Assembly: GCA_934248055.1 (NCBI GenBank)
Contig: CAKQKI010000001.1
Span: 310,001 to 374,000, forward strand
Direction of reading: 5' to 3'
Length of the DNA: 64,000 nt
DNA from: an uncultured Clostridia bacterium
GTDB lineage: Bacteria > Bacillota > Clostridia > Christensenellales > Borkfalkiaceae
The position numbers and the translations under genes are program-made. Within the stretch, counting starts at the first letter, position 1. Each line of letters opens with the position of its first letter. Positions 17,708 through 27,302 of this stretch are shown here, in pieces. The notes below the pieces were generated by a model. The model saw only the letters and a program-made list of their open reading frames with translations. It was not told the origin of the DNA and ran no database searches.

Positions 17708-18820
17708 TCAGATGATATTATTCTTGCTGATATAGAACGGATGAGTTTCGCAACCCGATAAAACGCGGCGATCTTTTATAACCACGCTCTTATCTGTGAT
17801 TATCGCGTTTAAAGTAACGTTTTCGCCCGTAATCGTGCCTTGCATTAAAATAGAATTTTTTACCACCGTACCTCTTCCGACTTTTACTCCGCGGAATATT
17901 ATGGAATTTTCAACGGTGCCTTCTATTACGCAACCGTCCGCAATAAGCGAATTTTTAACGACCGCGCTCGCGCCGTATCTCGTGGGCGCGGAATCTTTTA
18001 CTTTAGTGTATACGTCTACTTTGCGGAAAATCTCGTCTCTTACGGGTTTTTCAAGGAATTTAAGAGATTCTTTGTAATACTCCGTCAAAGAATTTATCGC
18101 AACGAAATAACCTTTATGCTCGAAAGCGTATATTCTTAAATTATTCACGTTTCTTGCAAGAATATCATGACTGAAATGAGAATACCCGTGTGAAAACGCG
18201 TCTGCAATCAACGTCTGCAAAAGACTGCGCTTTAAAATGCACACGTTGGTGTAAAGATTAACTTCGCCTTGCAATCTCGGATTAAAATATAAATCTTTAA
18301 CCCTTTCGCCCTTATCGATATTAAGAACGATATTATTATCGGAATCTTTCAGATCCGAAAAATCTTTTTTAACGTAAACGATAGTAATATCCGAATTTCT
18401 TTTTACGTGAAAACGTAAAATATCGTCGAAATTCATATTGCATACGGTATCGCAATCCGTCATAACAACGTATTCTTCGTCGGAACGGTTGAGAAAGTTT
18501 TTCGCGCCGCGAAGGGCTTCGAGACGGGTGCTGTATAAAACGTTGTCTTTAAGACCGAACGGCGGAAGTATACGAAGACCGCCCTGTTTTCTTGCTAAAT
18601 CCCAGTCTTTACCGGATCCCACGTGGTCCATAAGCGACTGATAATTACTTTTCGTTATAACGCCGACTTTCGTAATGCCGGAATTAACCATATTCGAAAG
18701 AGCAAAATCGACTAATCTGTACCTTCCGCAGAACGGAATAGACCCCATGGTTCTTTCCTGAGTAAGTTCGGGAATAGAGTTATCGTGAATATTTGAAAAT
18801 ACAAGACCTAACGCGTTCAT
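17708..18820 (-). CDS. glgD: GlgD, regulatory homologue of glucose-1-phosphate adenylyltransferase
   Basis: This 370-residue protein pairs with GlgC in Firmicutes. It keeps the nucleotidyltransferase fold (GSIPFCGRYRLVDFALSNM) and the left-handed beta-helix tail (repeats such as ENSIIFRGVKVGRGTVVKN) but lacks the glycine-rich catalytic loop of GlgC, so it is read as a modulating subunit. The ATG at 18820 is preferred: AGGGGG lies just upstream and the gene then starts 13 bases after the glgC stop. A longer reading frame to 18877 would overlap glgC and has no family support. Confidence 0.93.
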   Translation of the reverse strand: MNALGLVFSNIHDNSIPELTQERTMGSIPFCGRYRLVDFALSNMVNSGITKVGVITKSNYQSLMDHVGSGKDWDLARKQGGLRILPPFGLKDNVLYSTRLEALRGAKNFLNRSDEEYVVMTDCDTVCNMNFDDILRFHVKRNSDITIVYVKKDFSDLKDSDNNIVLNIDKGERVKDLYFNPRLQGEVNLYTNVCILKRSLLQTLIADAFSHGYSHFSHDILARNVNNLRIYAFEHKGYFVAINSLTEYYKESLKFLEKPVRDEIFRKVDVYTKVKDSAPTRYGASAVVKNSLIADGCVIEGTVENSIIFRGVKVGRGTVVKNSILMQGTITGENVTLNAIITDKSVVIKDRRVLSGCETHPFYISKNNII

Positions 18821-18833
18821 CTCCGCTTCCCCC

Positions 18834-20018
18834 TTATATATTTTTATCGATAATTTCGCCCGCGGGTATCGCCGCACCTTTGGAAACGACGACTTCGCGC
18901 CCTACGACGGCGATTTTATGTTCGTCGTTAAGTTTTCCGACCGTTGCGTTTTCGGATATAACTACGTTTTCGTCGATTATCGAATTTTCAACCGTCGCGC
19001 CTTTTCTGATAACGGTGTTGCTGAAAATAACGCTGTTTTTAACGACTGCGCCTTTTTCTACGGTAACGTCGTGCGAGAGAACGGAGTTTTCTACCGTTCC
19101 GCCGATTTCACAGCCCGAAACGATAATAGAATTAACTACTCTTGCCGTATCCGCAATATATTGCGGCGGAGCAATCGGGTTGCGGGAGCGTATACGCCAG
19201 GAACCGTCGTCGATGTCGAAATTAGGAGTATCGCCGAGCAAATCCATATTTGCGTCGTATAACGAAGATATTGTTCCCACGTCTTTCCAGTATCCCTTAA
19301 ACTCGAAAGACATCATCTTTTCGCCGAGCGAAAGCATACGCGGAAGAATATCGCCGCCGAAATCGTTGCGCGTGTTTTCGAGTTTTTCGTCTTCTTCGAG
19401 ATATTTATAAAGTTTTTCGGCTTTAAAAATATAAATTCCCATAGAAGCGAGATTGCTCTTCGGTTTTTCGGGTTTTTCTTCGAACTGATAAATTTCGCCG
19501 TTCTTTTTTACGTTGAGTATGCCGAAACGCGACGCTTCTTCAACGGGAACGCGGATTGCGGCTATCGTACAGGCGGCGTTGGTTGCAATGTGCTGTTCGA
19601 GCATTTCGGAATAGTCCATTTTATAAATATGATCACCCGAAAGTATAAGCACGTTTTCGGGATCGTAACGCTTTATAAAATATAAATTCTGATAAATCGC
19701 GTTCGCCGTGCCTTTATACCACTCAGAACCTTCTTTTGCCTGATAAGGCGAAAGAATATGAACTCCGCCGTAGTTTCTGTCTAAATCCCACGGCTGACCG
19801 TTTCCGATATATTCGTTTAAAATCAGCGGTTGATACTGAGTTAAAACGCCTACCGTGTCAATTCCCGAATTAGTGCAGTTTGAAAGCGGAAAATCAATAA
19901 TTCTGTACTTACCGCCGAACGGCACCGCGGGTTTTGCAATTTTGTTCGTCAGAGCGTAAAGCCTGCTACCCTGCCCGCCGGCAAGAAGCATCGCAATACA
20001 TTTTTTTCTGGATACCAT
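18834..20018 (-). CDS. glgC: Glucose-1-phosphate adenylyltransferase, catalytic subunit
   Basis: This 394-residue enzyme makes ADP-glucose, the committed step of bacterial glycogen synthesis. The N-terminal loop MLLAGGQGSRLYALT and KPAVPFGGKYRIIDFPLSN bind ATP and glucose-1-phosphate. The fructose-bisphosphate/active-site region YKGTANAIYQN and the aspartate in ILSGDHIYKMDY are intact. A left-handed beta-helix follows. GGAGG precedes the ATG at 20018. It is second in the glycogen operon, 40 bases after glgB. Confidence 0.96.
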   Translation of the reverse strand: MVSRKKCIAMLLAGGQGSRLYALTNKIAKPAVPFGGKYRIIDFPLSNCTNSGIDTVGVLTQYQPLILNEYIGNGQPWDLDRNYGGVHILSPYQAKEGSEWYKGTANAIYQNLYFIKRYDPENVLILSGDHIYKMDYSEMLEQHIATNAACTIAAIRVPVEEASRFGILNVKKNGEIYQFEEKPEKPKSNLASMGIYIFKAEKLYKYLEEDEKLENTRNDFGGDILPRMLSLGEKMMSFEFKGYWKDVGTISSLYDANMDLLGDTPNFDIDDGSWRIRSRNPIAPPQYIADTARVVNSIIVSGCEIGGTVENSVLSHDVTVEKGAVVKNSVIFSNTVIRKGATVENSIIDENVVISENATVGKLNDEHKIAVVGREVVVSKGAAIPAGEIIDKNI

Positions 20019-20058
20019 AATTCCTCCGTGTTATCATATATTATTTTAAGACCGAGCC

Positions 20059-21927
20059 TTAAATTTTTTCAAAATAAATAAACGAAAGTCTGGGAACGTT
20101 CACTTTAAAATAAGCGCTCTTTTCTTTCTTTTTGTCGACGGAATGATAGGTTCTTTTATTCACCGTGCCGTTGCCGCCGTATTTTTTATCGTCCGAACAA
20201 AAAGTAATTTTATATTTTCCGACGGGCGTTTTAACTTTATAATCCTGAACGTTTACGCCGTTAAAACATATAAGCGCGATAACTTCTTTACCGCTCAGCC
20301 CTTTGCGCTTGAAACAAAGAACGTTTTCCGCGGCGTTGTCAACGTCAATCCACCCGAAGCCGCCCCAACCGTCGTCAATCGACCATAAAGCGTCGCAATT
20401 GCGGTAGTAATCGTTAAGATCTTTATAAAAATCGGACAAGGCGGAATGTAAAGGATAGTCTTTAAGGAAAAATTCAAGTCCTTCTTTATAATTCCATTCT
20501 TTAAACTGCCCGAATTCTTCGCCCATAAAAGTGAGTTTTTTTCCAGGATGAGCAAACATATACCCCATAAAAGCGCGGTTGTTTGCAAATTTATCTTCGT
20601 AATTCCCGGGCATTTTGTCAAGCAAAGAACGCTTGCCGTGTACGACTTCGTCGTGAGAAACGGGCAGAACGAAATTTTCGCTGTACGCGTAAGTAAGCGA
20701 AAAAGTGAGTTTATTATGATTGTAACTTCTGAAATAAGGGTCGGTGGACATATACGATAATACGTCGTTCATCCAGCCCATATTCCATTTGTAATTAAAT
20801 CCGAGAGCGCCGTCGGACACTCTTCCCGTAATTTTAACGTTCGCGGTGGATTCTTCTGCCATCATAAGCGCGTAAGGATAGCGCGAAAAAATTTCGGTGT
20901 TTAGTTTATGGAAAAAGGCTATCGCTTCGAGATTTTTATTTTCGCCGTAAACGTTAGGTATCCATTCGCCCGGCTTTTTATCGTAGTCGAGATACAGCAT
21001 CGACGCTACCGCGTCTACCCTGAGTCCGTCAACGTGGTATTTTTCAAACATAAACACGGCGTTTGAAATTAAAAAGCACTGCACTTCTTCTCTGCCGTAA
21101 TCGAAAAGCCGCGTTCCCCAGTTTGCGTTTTCCTGCCTGTCCTTTCCCTGATTTTCGTAAAGCGGCTTTCCGTCGAATTCCATAAGACCGTGTTCGTCTT
21201 TCGGGAAATGCGCAGGTACCCAGTCGACTATCACGCCTATGTTTTCCTTATGGAACGCGTCAACGAGTTTCATAAAGTCGCGCGGAGTTCCGAAACGCGA
21301 AGTTACGGCGAAATATCCCGTAACCTGATACCCCCACGAACCGTCGAACGGATATTCCGCTATCGGCATGAATTCAACGTGAGTGTAATTCATATCTTTC
21401 ACGTATTTCACGAGTTCCCGCGAAAGTTCCGAATAGGTATAATATCCCCCGTCTTCGCGGCGCTTCCAAGACGCAAGATTTACTTCGTAAATATTGATGG
21501 GTCTTTTTATCTGATCGAGTTTTTTAAGATTTGAAAAATAATCGCCGTCGTTCCACGAATAGCCCGAAAGGTCGTATACTTTCGACGCCGTTTCAGGCGT
21601 TGTTTCGGCATGAAAAGCGTAAGGATCCGCTTTAAGAAGAGTTCTCCCGTCGCTCGTTTTTATAGAAAATTTATAATTGTCGTAAATTTTAATGTTTTCG
21701 ATAAAAAGTTCGTAAACGCCGTTTTTATCGACTTTTTTCATAACGTTTTTATCGGCGTTCCATTTATTGAAATCGCCGACCACCGATACGCCTTTCGCGT
21801 TCGGCGCCCACACGCGAAAAACGGCGCCGCTTTTACCGTTCTCGCAAGTAAGGTGTGCGCCAAGATATTCGTATGCGTTGTAATTCGTACCCTGATGAAA
21901 CAGATACGCAGGTAATTCGTTCTTCAA
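20059..21927 (-). CDS. glgB: 1,4-alpha-glucan branching enzyme
   Basis: This 622-residue GH13 enzyme introduces alpha-1,6 branches into glycogen. It has a CBM48 domain (about residues 20-110, with FRVWAPNAKGVSVVGDFN) and the barrel motifs VIVDWVPAHFP, GLRVDAVASML with the nucleophile, MMAEEST with the acid/base glutamate and LPVSHDEVVHGK. The start is TTG at 21927, supported by GAGGA about 6 bases upstream. It is the first gene of the operon behind a consensus promoter. Confidence 0.95.
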   Translation of the reverse strand: MKNELPAYLFHQGTNYNAYEYLGAHLTCENGKSGAVFRVWAPNAKGVSVVGDFNKWNADKNVMKKVDKNGVYELFIENIKIYDNYKFSIKTSDGRTLLKADPYAFHAETTPETASKVYDLSGYSWNDGDYFSNLKKLDQIKRPINIYEVNLASWKRREDGGYYTYSELSRELVKYVKDMNYTHVEFMPIAEYPFDGSWGYQVTGYFAVTSRFGTPRDFMKLVDAFHKENIGVIVDWVPAHFPKDEHGLMEFDGKPLYENQGKDRQENANWGTRLFDYGREEVQCFLISNAVFMFEKYHVDGLRVDAVASMLYLDYDKKPGEWIPNVYGENKNLEAIAFFHKLNTEIFSRYPYALMMAEESTANVKITGRVSDGALGFNYKWNMGWMNDVLSYMSTDPYFRSYNHNKLTFSLTYAYSENFVLPVSHDEVVHGKRSLLDKMPGNYEDKFANNRAFMGYMFAHPGKKLTFMGEEFGQFKEWNYKEGLEFFLKDYPLHSALSDFYKDLNDYYRNCDALWSIDDGWGGFGWIDVDNAAENVLCFKRKGLSGKEVIALICFNGVNVQDYKVKTPVGKYKITFCSDDKKYGGNGTVNKRTYHSVDKKKEKSAYFKVNVPRLSFIYFEKI

Positions 21928-21970
21928 ACGTAAATCCTCAAACTTCTACCGTGTATTTATGTATATATAT

Positions 21971-21999
21971 ATTATATACTATAATTTAATATATTTCAA
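21971..21999 (-). promoter_or_regulatory. Sigma-A promoter of the glycogen operon
   Basis: On the minus strand TTGAAA, 17 bases and a perfect TATAAT lie 44 bases before glgB. The flanking DNA is an AT-repeat tract (TATATATATATT-like), which may help melting. No other promoter of this quality is seen inside the operon. Confidence 0.8.
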
Positions 22000-22038
22000 T
22001 AGGTAATTTAGTAATTTTTGCCGTTTTTTCGTAAATTT

Positions 22039-23475
22039 TTAAACGGAAACTTCCGATTTTTCAAAAAGGCAGGCTTTATTTTCTTCAAGTATCGGATAAA
22101 TTTCGGCTAAAAGATACTCTTCCGTTTGTTTTTCCGCCCTTCCCGTAAATGCGCGCGGGTTAACTATCTTATCGAGTTTATCCGCAACGCATTCAAACGC
22201 GGGATCGCGCGCGATAAGTTCTAAAAGATTATTGTCAAGTCCTTCTTTTTTAACCCTTTCAGCCGCCGCCATCGAAAGAACGCGGATTTTTTCGTGCAGT
22301 TCCTGCCTGTTTCCGCCTTCTTTGACGCATTCCATCAGAATGTTTTCGGTAGCCATGAACGGCAGTTCCGCTTTAACGTGTTTTTCTATGATTTTATCGT
22401 AAACAACAAGATTTTCGGAAACGTTCATATAAACGTTAAGAAGCCCGTCGGTAGCCATAAACGCCTGCGGAATGACTATACGTTTATTAGCCGAGTCGTC
22501 AAGCGTTCTTTCAAACCACTGCGTAGAAGCGGTCATGGCGGCGTTCATAGGAAGAGTCATAACGTATCTTGCAAGAGAACATATACGCTCCGATCTCATA
22601 GGATTGCGTTTATACGCCATTGCGGACGAGCCTATCTGATTTTTTTCAAACGGCTCTTCGATTTCTTTCATACTCTGAAGAAGCCGTATATCGTTAGCAA
22701 ATCTGTACGCGCTCTGAGCAATCATCGATAAAACGCATAAAACGTTGTAGTCGAATTTTCTCGGATAGGTCTGCCCCGTCACTCCGAAAACCTTTTTATA
22801 GCCGAGTTTTTCTATTACTTTCTTTTCCAGAAGTTTAACTTTTTCATCGTCGCCGCCGAAAAGTTCCATAAAACTTGCCTGCGTGCCGGTAGTTCCCTTT
22901 AAGCCGCGAAGTTTAAGCGTGGATTTTAAAAACATAAGTTCGTCGTAATCGCTTTTCAAATCCTGAAGCCACAGCGTTGCGCGCTTGCCAACGGTGGTAA
23001 GTTGCGCGGGTTGAAGATGAGTAAAGCCGAGCGTTGCGAGAGATTTATAAGTATCGGCAAAGCGCGCGAGCCTGTCCATAACGCAAACGAGTTTTTCCTT
23101 AACTATATCGAGCGCGTTATCTATAAGAATAAGTTCGGCGTTGTCGGTAACGAAACAACTCGTTGCGCCGAGATGAATTATGGGATACGCGCTTACGGCT
23201 TGATCGCCGTATGCGTGAACGTGCGCCATAACGTCGTGCCGCAGTTGTTTTTCATACTTATCGGCAACGTCGAAATTAACGTCGTTTTCGTATTTTTTCA
23301 TATCGGCGATTTGCTCGTCGGTAATATTAAGACCGAGTTCTTTTTCGCTTTCGGCAAGCGCAATCCATAATTTACGCCAAAGGGAATATCTTTTCCTGTC
23401 GCCGAAGTTTTCCGACATTTTTTTCGTGGAGTATCTCGTTATAAGCGGGCTTTCATATAATTCGTGTTCGTTCAT
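22039..23475 (-). CDS. purB: Adenylosuccinate lyase
   Basis: This 478-residue enzyme acts twice in purine synthesis, splitting SAICAR and adenylosuccinate. The fumarase/aspartase signature SSAMAYKRNPMRSE, with the flexible-loop catalytic serine, lies near residue 290. The histidine-containing MAHVHAYGD and TRYSTKKM motifs are also present. It overlaps the M19 dipeptidase gene upstream by 4 bases. No other pur gene is nearby. The length is normal for the longer PurB subgroup. Confidence 0.95.
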   Translation of the reverse strand: MNEHELYESPLITRYSTKKMSENFGDRKRYSLWRKLWIALAESEKELGLNITDEQIADMKKYENDVNFDVADKYEKQLRHDVMAHVHAYGDQAVSAYPIIHLGATSCFVTDNAELILIDNALDIVKEKLVCVMDRLARFADTYKSLATLGFTHLQPAQLTTVGKRATLWLQDLKSDYDELMFLKSTLKLRGLKGTTGTQASFMELFGGDDEKVKLLEKKVIEKLGYKKVFGVTGQTYPRKFDYNVLCVLSMIAQSAYRFANDIRLLQSMKEIEEPFEKNQIGSSAMAYKRNPMRSERICSLARYVMTLPMNAAMTASTQWFERTLDDSANKRIVIPQAFMATDGLLNVYMNVSENLVVYDKIIEKHVKAELPFMATENILMECVKEGGNRQELHEKIRVLSMAAAERVKKEGLDNNLLELIARDPAFECVADKLDKIVNPRAFTGRAEKQTEEYLLAEIYPILEENKACLFEKSEVSV

Positions 23476-24260
23476 AATAAATTTTTAAAATACCTCTCTG
23501 CGTTCATGTAAAAAATTTTATTTATATCGCCTTTATTATACCCCGCTTTTTCAAGGCGGAATATTATCTTTTTCAAATCGTTATAACAGCGTATTCCTTC
23601 GGGAAGATAATCCGTTCCGTTAAAATCCGTGCCTATGCAAAGATTATCCGTTCCGAAACGTTCCGCAAAATAATCAACGTGCGAAAAAACCGACTCTATA
23701 TCCGCTTTTTCACCGAGAAAATACCCTACGAGCGTCATTCCTATTACTCCGCCGCAATTTATAATCGCTTCGATAACGCCGTTTGTAATATTTCTTTTGT
23801 GTTTATAAACCGAAGAAAACGCCGTATGCGTATTTATAATCTTAACGCCGTTATCCGATAAGGAATAAACTCCGCGTTCGGATAAATGGGCAACGTCTAC
23901 CGCTACGCCCGCGGCGTTCAGTTTTTTTGCCGCGTTAAGCCCGTCTTTTTTCAAAGGCTCGTTTATATCCGCGCCAAAACCGTATCTGTTTTCTCCGTTA
24001 TAAGTAAGCGAAGCGTAAAGGGGGTTAAATTTAATAATATCTTCAGGCTCGGCGTCTTCGTATCCCACGTCTTCAAACGCCGTTTTAAACGGAAAACCCG
24101 ATCGTTTATATTTACGCGCAATATCTTCCGTTTCTTTAAAGGTGCGGTTTCCTTTATAGATTACCGCAACGGGATAAACGGTTTTACCGTAACTTAAAAG
24201 TTCCGACTTGAAATCTTCCTTCTTCGTTAAAAAATCGTTGTGTAAATCGAATATACGCAT
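23472..24260 (-). CDS. M19-type membrane dipeptidase homologue
   Basis: This 262-residue protein belongs to the renal-dipeptidase-like (M19) zinc hydrolases. The HxD ligand pair is in FDLHNDFL, the helix ligand region in NTHTAFSSVYKHKRN, and the aspartate in IGTDFNGTDYLPEG. It is shorter than the usual 300-plus residues but starts at the expected first motif. There is no signal peptide, so it is likely cytoplasmic. No ribosome binding site is visible; a TATAAT box ends 5 bases before the ATG, so the transcript may be leaderless. It overlaps purB by 4 bases. Confidence 0.85.
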   Translation of the reverse strand: MRIFDLHNDFLTKKEDFKSELLSYGKTVYPVAVIYKGNRTFKETEDIARKYKRSGFPFKTAFEDVGYEDAEPEDIIKFNPLYASLTYNGENRYGFGADINEPLKKDGLNAAKKLNAAGVAVDVAHLSERGVYSLSDNGVKIINTHTAFSSVYKHKRNITNGVIEAIINCGGVIGMTLVGYFLGEKADIESVFSHVDYFAERFGTDNLCIGTDFNGTDYLPEGIRCYNDLKKIIFRLEKAGYNKGDINKIFYMNAERYFKNLL

Positions 24261-24265
24261 AGCAA

Positions 24266-24271
24266 ATTATA
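24266..24271 (-). promoter_or_regulatory. TATAAT -10 box against the M19 start codon
   Basis: TATAAT, five bases (TTGCT) and ATG follow each other on the minus strand. The -35 region is poor. The expected start of transcription is at or next to the A of the ATG. Confidence 0.4.
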
Positions 24272-24306
24272 TGTCGCATAAAACAAGAATAACACTATCT
24301 AAAAAA

Positions 24307-26103
24307 TTATTTCAAAGCGGATAAAACGTCGTCCGCCGTGAGACCGTTTTCTTCGAGTTGCTCGTCAACGGAAGCGTGGCTTATAAACTTATCTTTCACG
24401 CCCATTACCGTTACCTTCGCGTTTATTCCGTTATCGTTATAATACTTTAAAACAGCGGCTCCGAATCCGCCCGAAGTAACGTTTTCTTCGAGCGTTATAA
24501 TATTGTCGCTTTTATATTTTTCAAGAATATTAAAGTCGAGCGGTTTTATAACGCGCGCGTTGATAACCGTAACTTTACCGTTCTCGATTTCGCTTACCCG
24601 TTCCGCAAGAGAAATCATTCTTGCGCCGACTGCGAATATAACGTTCTTTTTGCCGCTTTTAATAACTTCCCACGAGAGCGAAGAAGTAAGCGGATTATTA
24701 TCTTTAATTTCGACATGCGCGCCGTTGGGATACCTTATAGCAACGGGCGTTCCCTTTTCAAGCGCTACTTTTATAGCCGCTTTAAGTTCGTTTGCGTTTT
24801 TAGGCGCGATAATCGTAAGATTAGGAATATGCCCGAGATACGATAAATCAAACACGCCCTGATGAGTTTTACCGTCGCTTCCGACAAGCCCCGCTCTGTC
24901 TATACAAAATATTACGGGAAGATTTTGCAGGCAGACGTCGTGAACTATCTGATCGTACGCGCGTTGAAGGAACGTTGAATAAATAAAAACGATAGGTCTA
25001 GTTCCGCTGATAGCCATACCCGCGGCAAGCGTTACGGCGTATTCTTCGGCAATGCCCACGTCTAAAACAGCGTCGGGATGTTCTTTTTCAAAACCGCTTA
25101 ACCCCACGCCGTCTTTCATTCCCGCGGTTATTGCGGTGATTTTATCGTTTTCAAGATAAATTTCGTTTAAAATTCCGCTTACGCTGTCGGAAAAGAAATT
25201 GTTGCTTTCGCAAAAATTTTTACCGACGCCGTGAAATTTGCATGCGTTTTCTTCCGCTTCTTTATACCCTTTTCCTTTAATCGTTTTAACGTGCAAAAGA
25301 GTTGGGTTTTCGCTTTCTTTGACGTTTTTAAGAACTTTAATAAGCGTTTTTAAATCATGACCGTCGAAAATACCCGCGTATTTAAGACCAAGCCCGTCTA
25401 CGAAAGTATTCGGCGACATAGAACGCTTTAAAAACTTTTTGAATTTTCTGAGCCATTTACCGATAAAACTTTTGCCTATCGTGCGGCCTAAAAAATCGTT
25501 GAATGCGTTATATCGTTTCGTTACCGTAATTTTAGAAACGATTTTATACATTCCGTTATTGTTTTTACCGATAGACATGCCGTTATCGTTCAGAATAACG
25601 AGAAATTTGCGCGGTTTTTTATTGTCGGCAGAAATCGCTTCGAGATTTTCGCCGTTGAACATAGACGCGTCGCCGACGAGATCTATAACGAAATAATCTT
25701 CGCCGAGTTTATCGCGCGAATAGCAATACCCTAACCCCGCCGCAACGGAAGTTCCCGCGTGGCCTACCGAAAACGCGTCGTATTCGCTCTCGGTCGGGTC
25801 GGGAAAACCGCTCAGACCGTCCTTTTTGCGGATAGTTTCCATTCTTGAAAGTCTGCCGCTTAAAATCTTATAGGCGTAAGACTGATGCCCCACGTCGAAA
25901 ATAAGTCTGTCTTTCGGAAAATCGAACACGTAAAACAACGCTACCGTAAGTTCAACCGAGCCGAGATTTGACGATAAATGCCCGCCGCAACGTTTTACCG
26001 TTTCGATTACGGTAGCGCGTATTTCGGCGCACAACTTTTCCAAATCTTTAATATTAAGATTTTTAATATCGTACCCTTCCGAGAGTTTATCGAGAATTTC
26101 CAT
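24307..26103 (-). CDS. dxs: 1-deoxy-D-xylulose-5-phosphate synthase
   Basis: This 598-residue thiamine-diphosphate enzyme makes DXP for isoprenoid synthesis by the MEP pathway. The N-terminal half has LSSNLGSVELTVALFY, FDVGHQSYAYKIL and the ThDP-binding stretch LVGDASMFNGENLEA followed by LNDNGMSIG. The central domain has the catalytic glutamate in DVGIAEEYAVTLAAGMA and the motif DRAGLVGSDGKTHQG. The cofactor motif reads GDA instead of GDG. The ATG lies directly after the kinase gene stop, so translation is probably coupled. Confidence 0.93.
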   Translation of the reverse strand: MEILDKLSEGYDIKNLNIKDLEKLCAEIRATVIETVKRCGGHLSSNLGSVELTVALFYVFDFPKDRLIFDVGHQSYAYKILSGRLSRMETIRKKDGLSGFPDPTESEYDAFSVGHAGTSVAAGLGYCYSRDKLGEDYFVIDLVGDASMFNGENLEAISADNKKPRKFLVILNDNGMSIGKNNNGMYKIVSKITVTKRYNAFNDFLGRTIGKSFIGKWLRKFKKFLKRSMSPNTFVDGLGLKYAGIFDGHDLKTLIKVLKNVKESENPTLLHVKTIKGKGYKEAEENACKFHGVGKNFCESNNFFSDSVSGILNEIYLENDKITAITAGMKDGVGLSGFEKEHPDAVLDVGIAEEYAVTLAAGMAISGTRPIVFIYSTFLQRAYDQIVHDVCLQNLPVIFCIDRAGLVGSDGKTHQGVFDLSYLGHIPNLTIIAPKNANELKAAIKVALEKGTPVAIRYPNGAHVEIKDNNPLTSSLSWEVIKSGKKNVIFAVGARMISLAERVSEIENGKVTVINARVIKPLDFNILEKYKSDNIITLEENVTSGGFGAAVLKYYNDNGINAKVTVMGVKDKFISHASVDEQLEENGLTADDVLSALK

Positions 26104-26105
26104 GT

Positions 26106-27182
26106 TCAGTCAGAATATTTTTTTACTATCGCGTTAATATCGTTTATTTTATTCATTATATCTTTTGCGAGCGCAATCTGGCAACGCGTTCTCATAAGGT
26201 TTTGCTTTTCGTAATTGATTTTAAAATAAGTATCGCCGTTAAGATAGTCTTCTAAAAATCGCGAAGCGAGTTCGAGAGTCATTACGTAACAACTTATGCC
26301 GAGAGTATTTTTCTCGTTTTCGGTAAGAATATGACCGAGTTTGCCGAGATACCCTTTCGTAAACGCTTCGAACTTGTCAAGCCTGAATTTTACTTTATCG
26401 AGATCCGCTTCGTCTTCTTCCGTAGTACAACATATCGACCTTGCTCCGTCGCCGAAATCGTACGCGGTAAGCCCGGGCATAATGGTGTCGAGATCGATAA
26501 CAGCCAACGCTTCGTGAGTGTGCTTGTTGAAAACCACGTTGTTGCACTTAGTGTCGTTATGCGTAACTCTTAACGGAATTTCACCGCGTTTAAGCATTTC
26601 GCATAACGAAACGGCGGTGCTTTCGTTTGAAAGAACGTATTCAATTTCTTCCGCCGCTTCTTCTTTTCGTTTCGACGACGAATATTCTATTGCGTTTTTA
26701 AGATCGTTTATTCGTTTTTCGGTATTATGAAAATCGGGAATGCTTTCGTATAAAACGCTTGCGTCGAACCCGTCGAGAAGAGTCTGAAATTCGCCGAAGG
26801 CAAACCCCGCTTCTTCTATGACTTTAAGATCGTCTGTGGTGTCGTAAGTTACGCAATCGAGAAATTGACGGGCGCGCCAGTAATTACCGTCTTCGTCGAC
26901 GACGTAAGACTTGCCGTCTTTCGTTTTATTGAAACACAACGGACAAAGTTTGCTTTGCATTTTGTGTTCCGCTATATATTCCGTGACCTTTACGATATTA
27001 TCCATAACGGCAACGGGGTTTTTAAAAACGTTTTTATTTATTCTTTGAAGAAGATATTCGTTTAATTCGAAACCGTCTTTAGTGAAAACGCAATACGTAA
27101 CGTTGATATTTCCGCTGGTAAGCGCTTCGTATTTATAAAGCGTGCCGAGTTGAAGTTCTTTGCAGATTGATTTAATATTCAT
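26106..27182 (-). CDS. APH-fold small-molecule kinase
   Basis: This 358-residue protein is of the aminoglycoside-phosphotransferase/choline-kinase fold. The catalytic loop is VTHNDTKCNNVVFN (Brenner motif HxDxxxxN variant), followed by the metal-binding aspartate in AVIDLDTIMPGL. The N-terminal LQRINKNVFKNPVAVMDN resembles N-acetylhexosamine kinase-like proteins of gut bacteria, so a sugar substrate is likely, but it cannot be proven from sequence. GGAG precedes the ATG at 27182. The gene sits immediately upstream of dxs. Confidence 0.8.
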   Translation of the reverse strand: MNIKSICKELQLGTLYKYEALTSGNINVTYCVFTKDGFELNEYLLQRINKNVFKNPVAVMDNIVKVTEYIAEHKMQSKLCPLCFNKTKDGKSYVVDEDGNYWRARQFLDCVTYDTTDDLKVIEEAGFAFGEFQTLLDGFDASVLYESIPDFHNTEKRINDLKNAIEYSSSKRKEEAAEEIEYVLSNESTAVSLCEMLKRGEIPLRVTHNDTKCNNVVFNKHTHEALAVIDLDTIMPGLTAYDFGDGARSICCTTEEDEADLDKVKFRLDKFEAFTKGYLGKLGHILTENEKNTLGISCYVMTLELASRFLEDYLNGDTYFKINYEKQNLMRTRCQIALAKDIMNKINDINAIVKKYSD

Positions 27183-27242
27183 GCTTTTCTCCGATTTACT
27201 TAAATATTATACTAAATTTTTGCAGTAATAGCAACAAAAACG

Positions 27243-27282
27243 CGAAAAAAACGGCGTTTTTAGTGTCGAAACGCCGTTTTTA
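27243..27282 (-). terminator. Rho-independent terminator after the amino-acid permease
   Basis: Arms 27246-27258 and 27269-27281 form a 13-bp stem built on AACGGCGTTT / AAACGCCGTT with T runs on both sides, so it can act in either direction. It lies 20 bases past the permease stop. Confidence 0.8.
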
Positions 27283-27302
27283 TTAGGTTTCAGTTGTAAA
27301 AT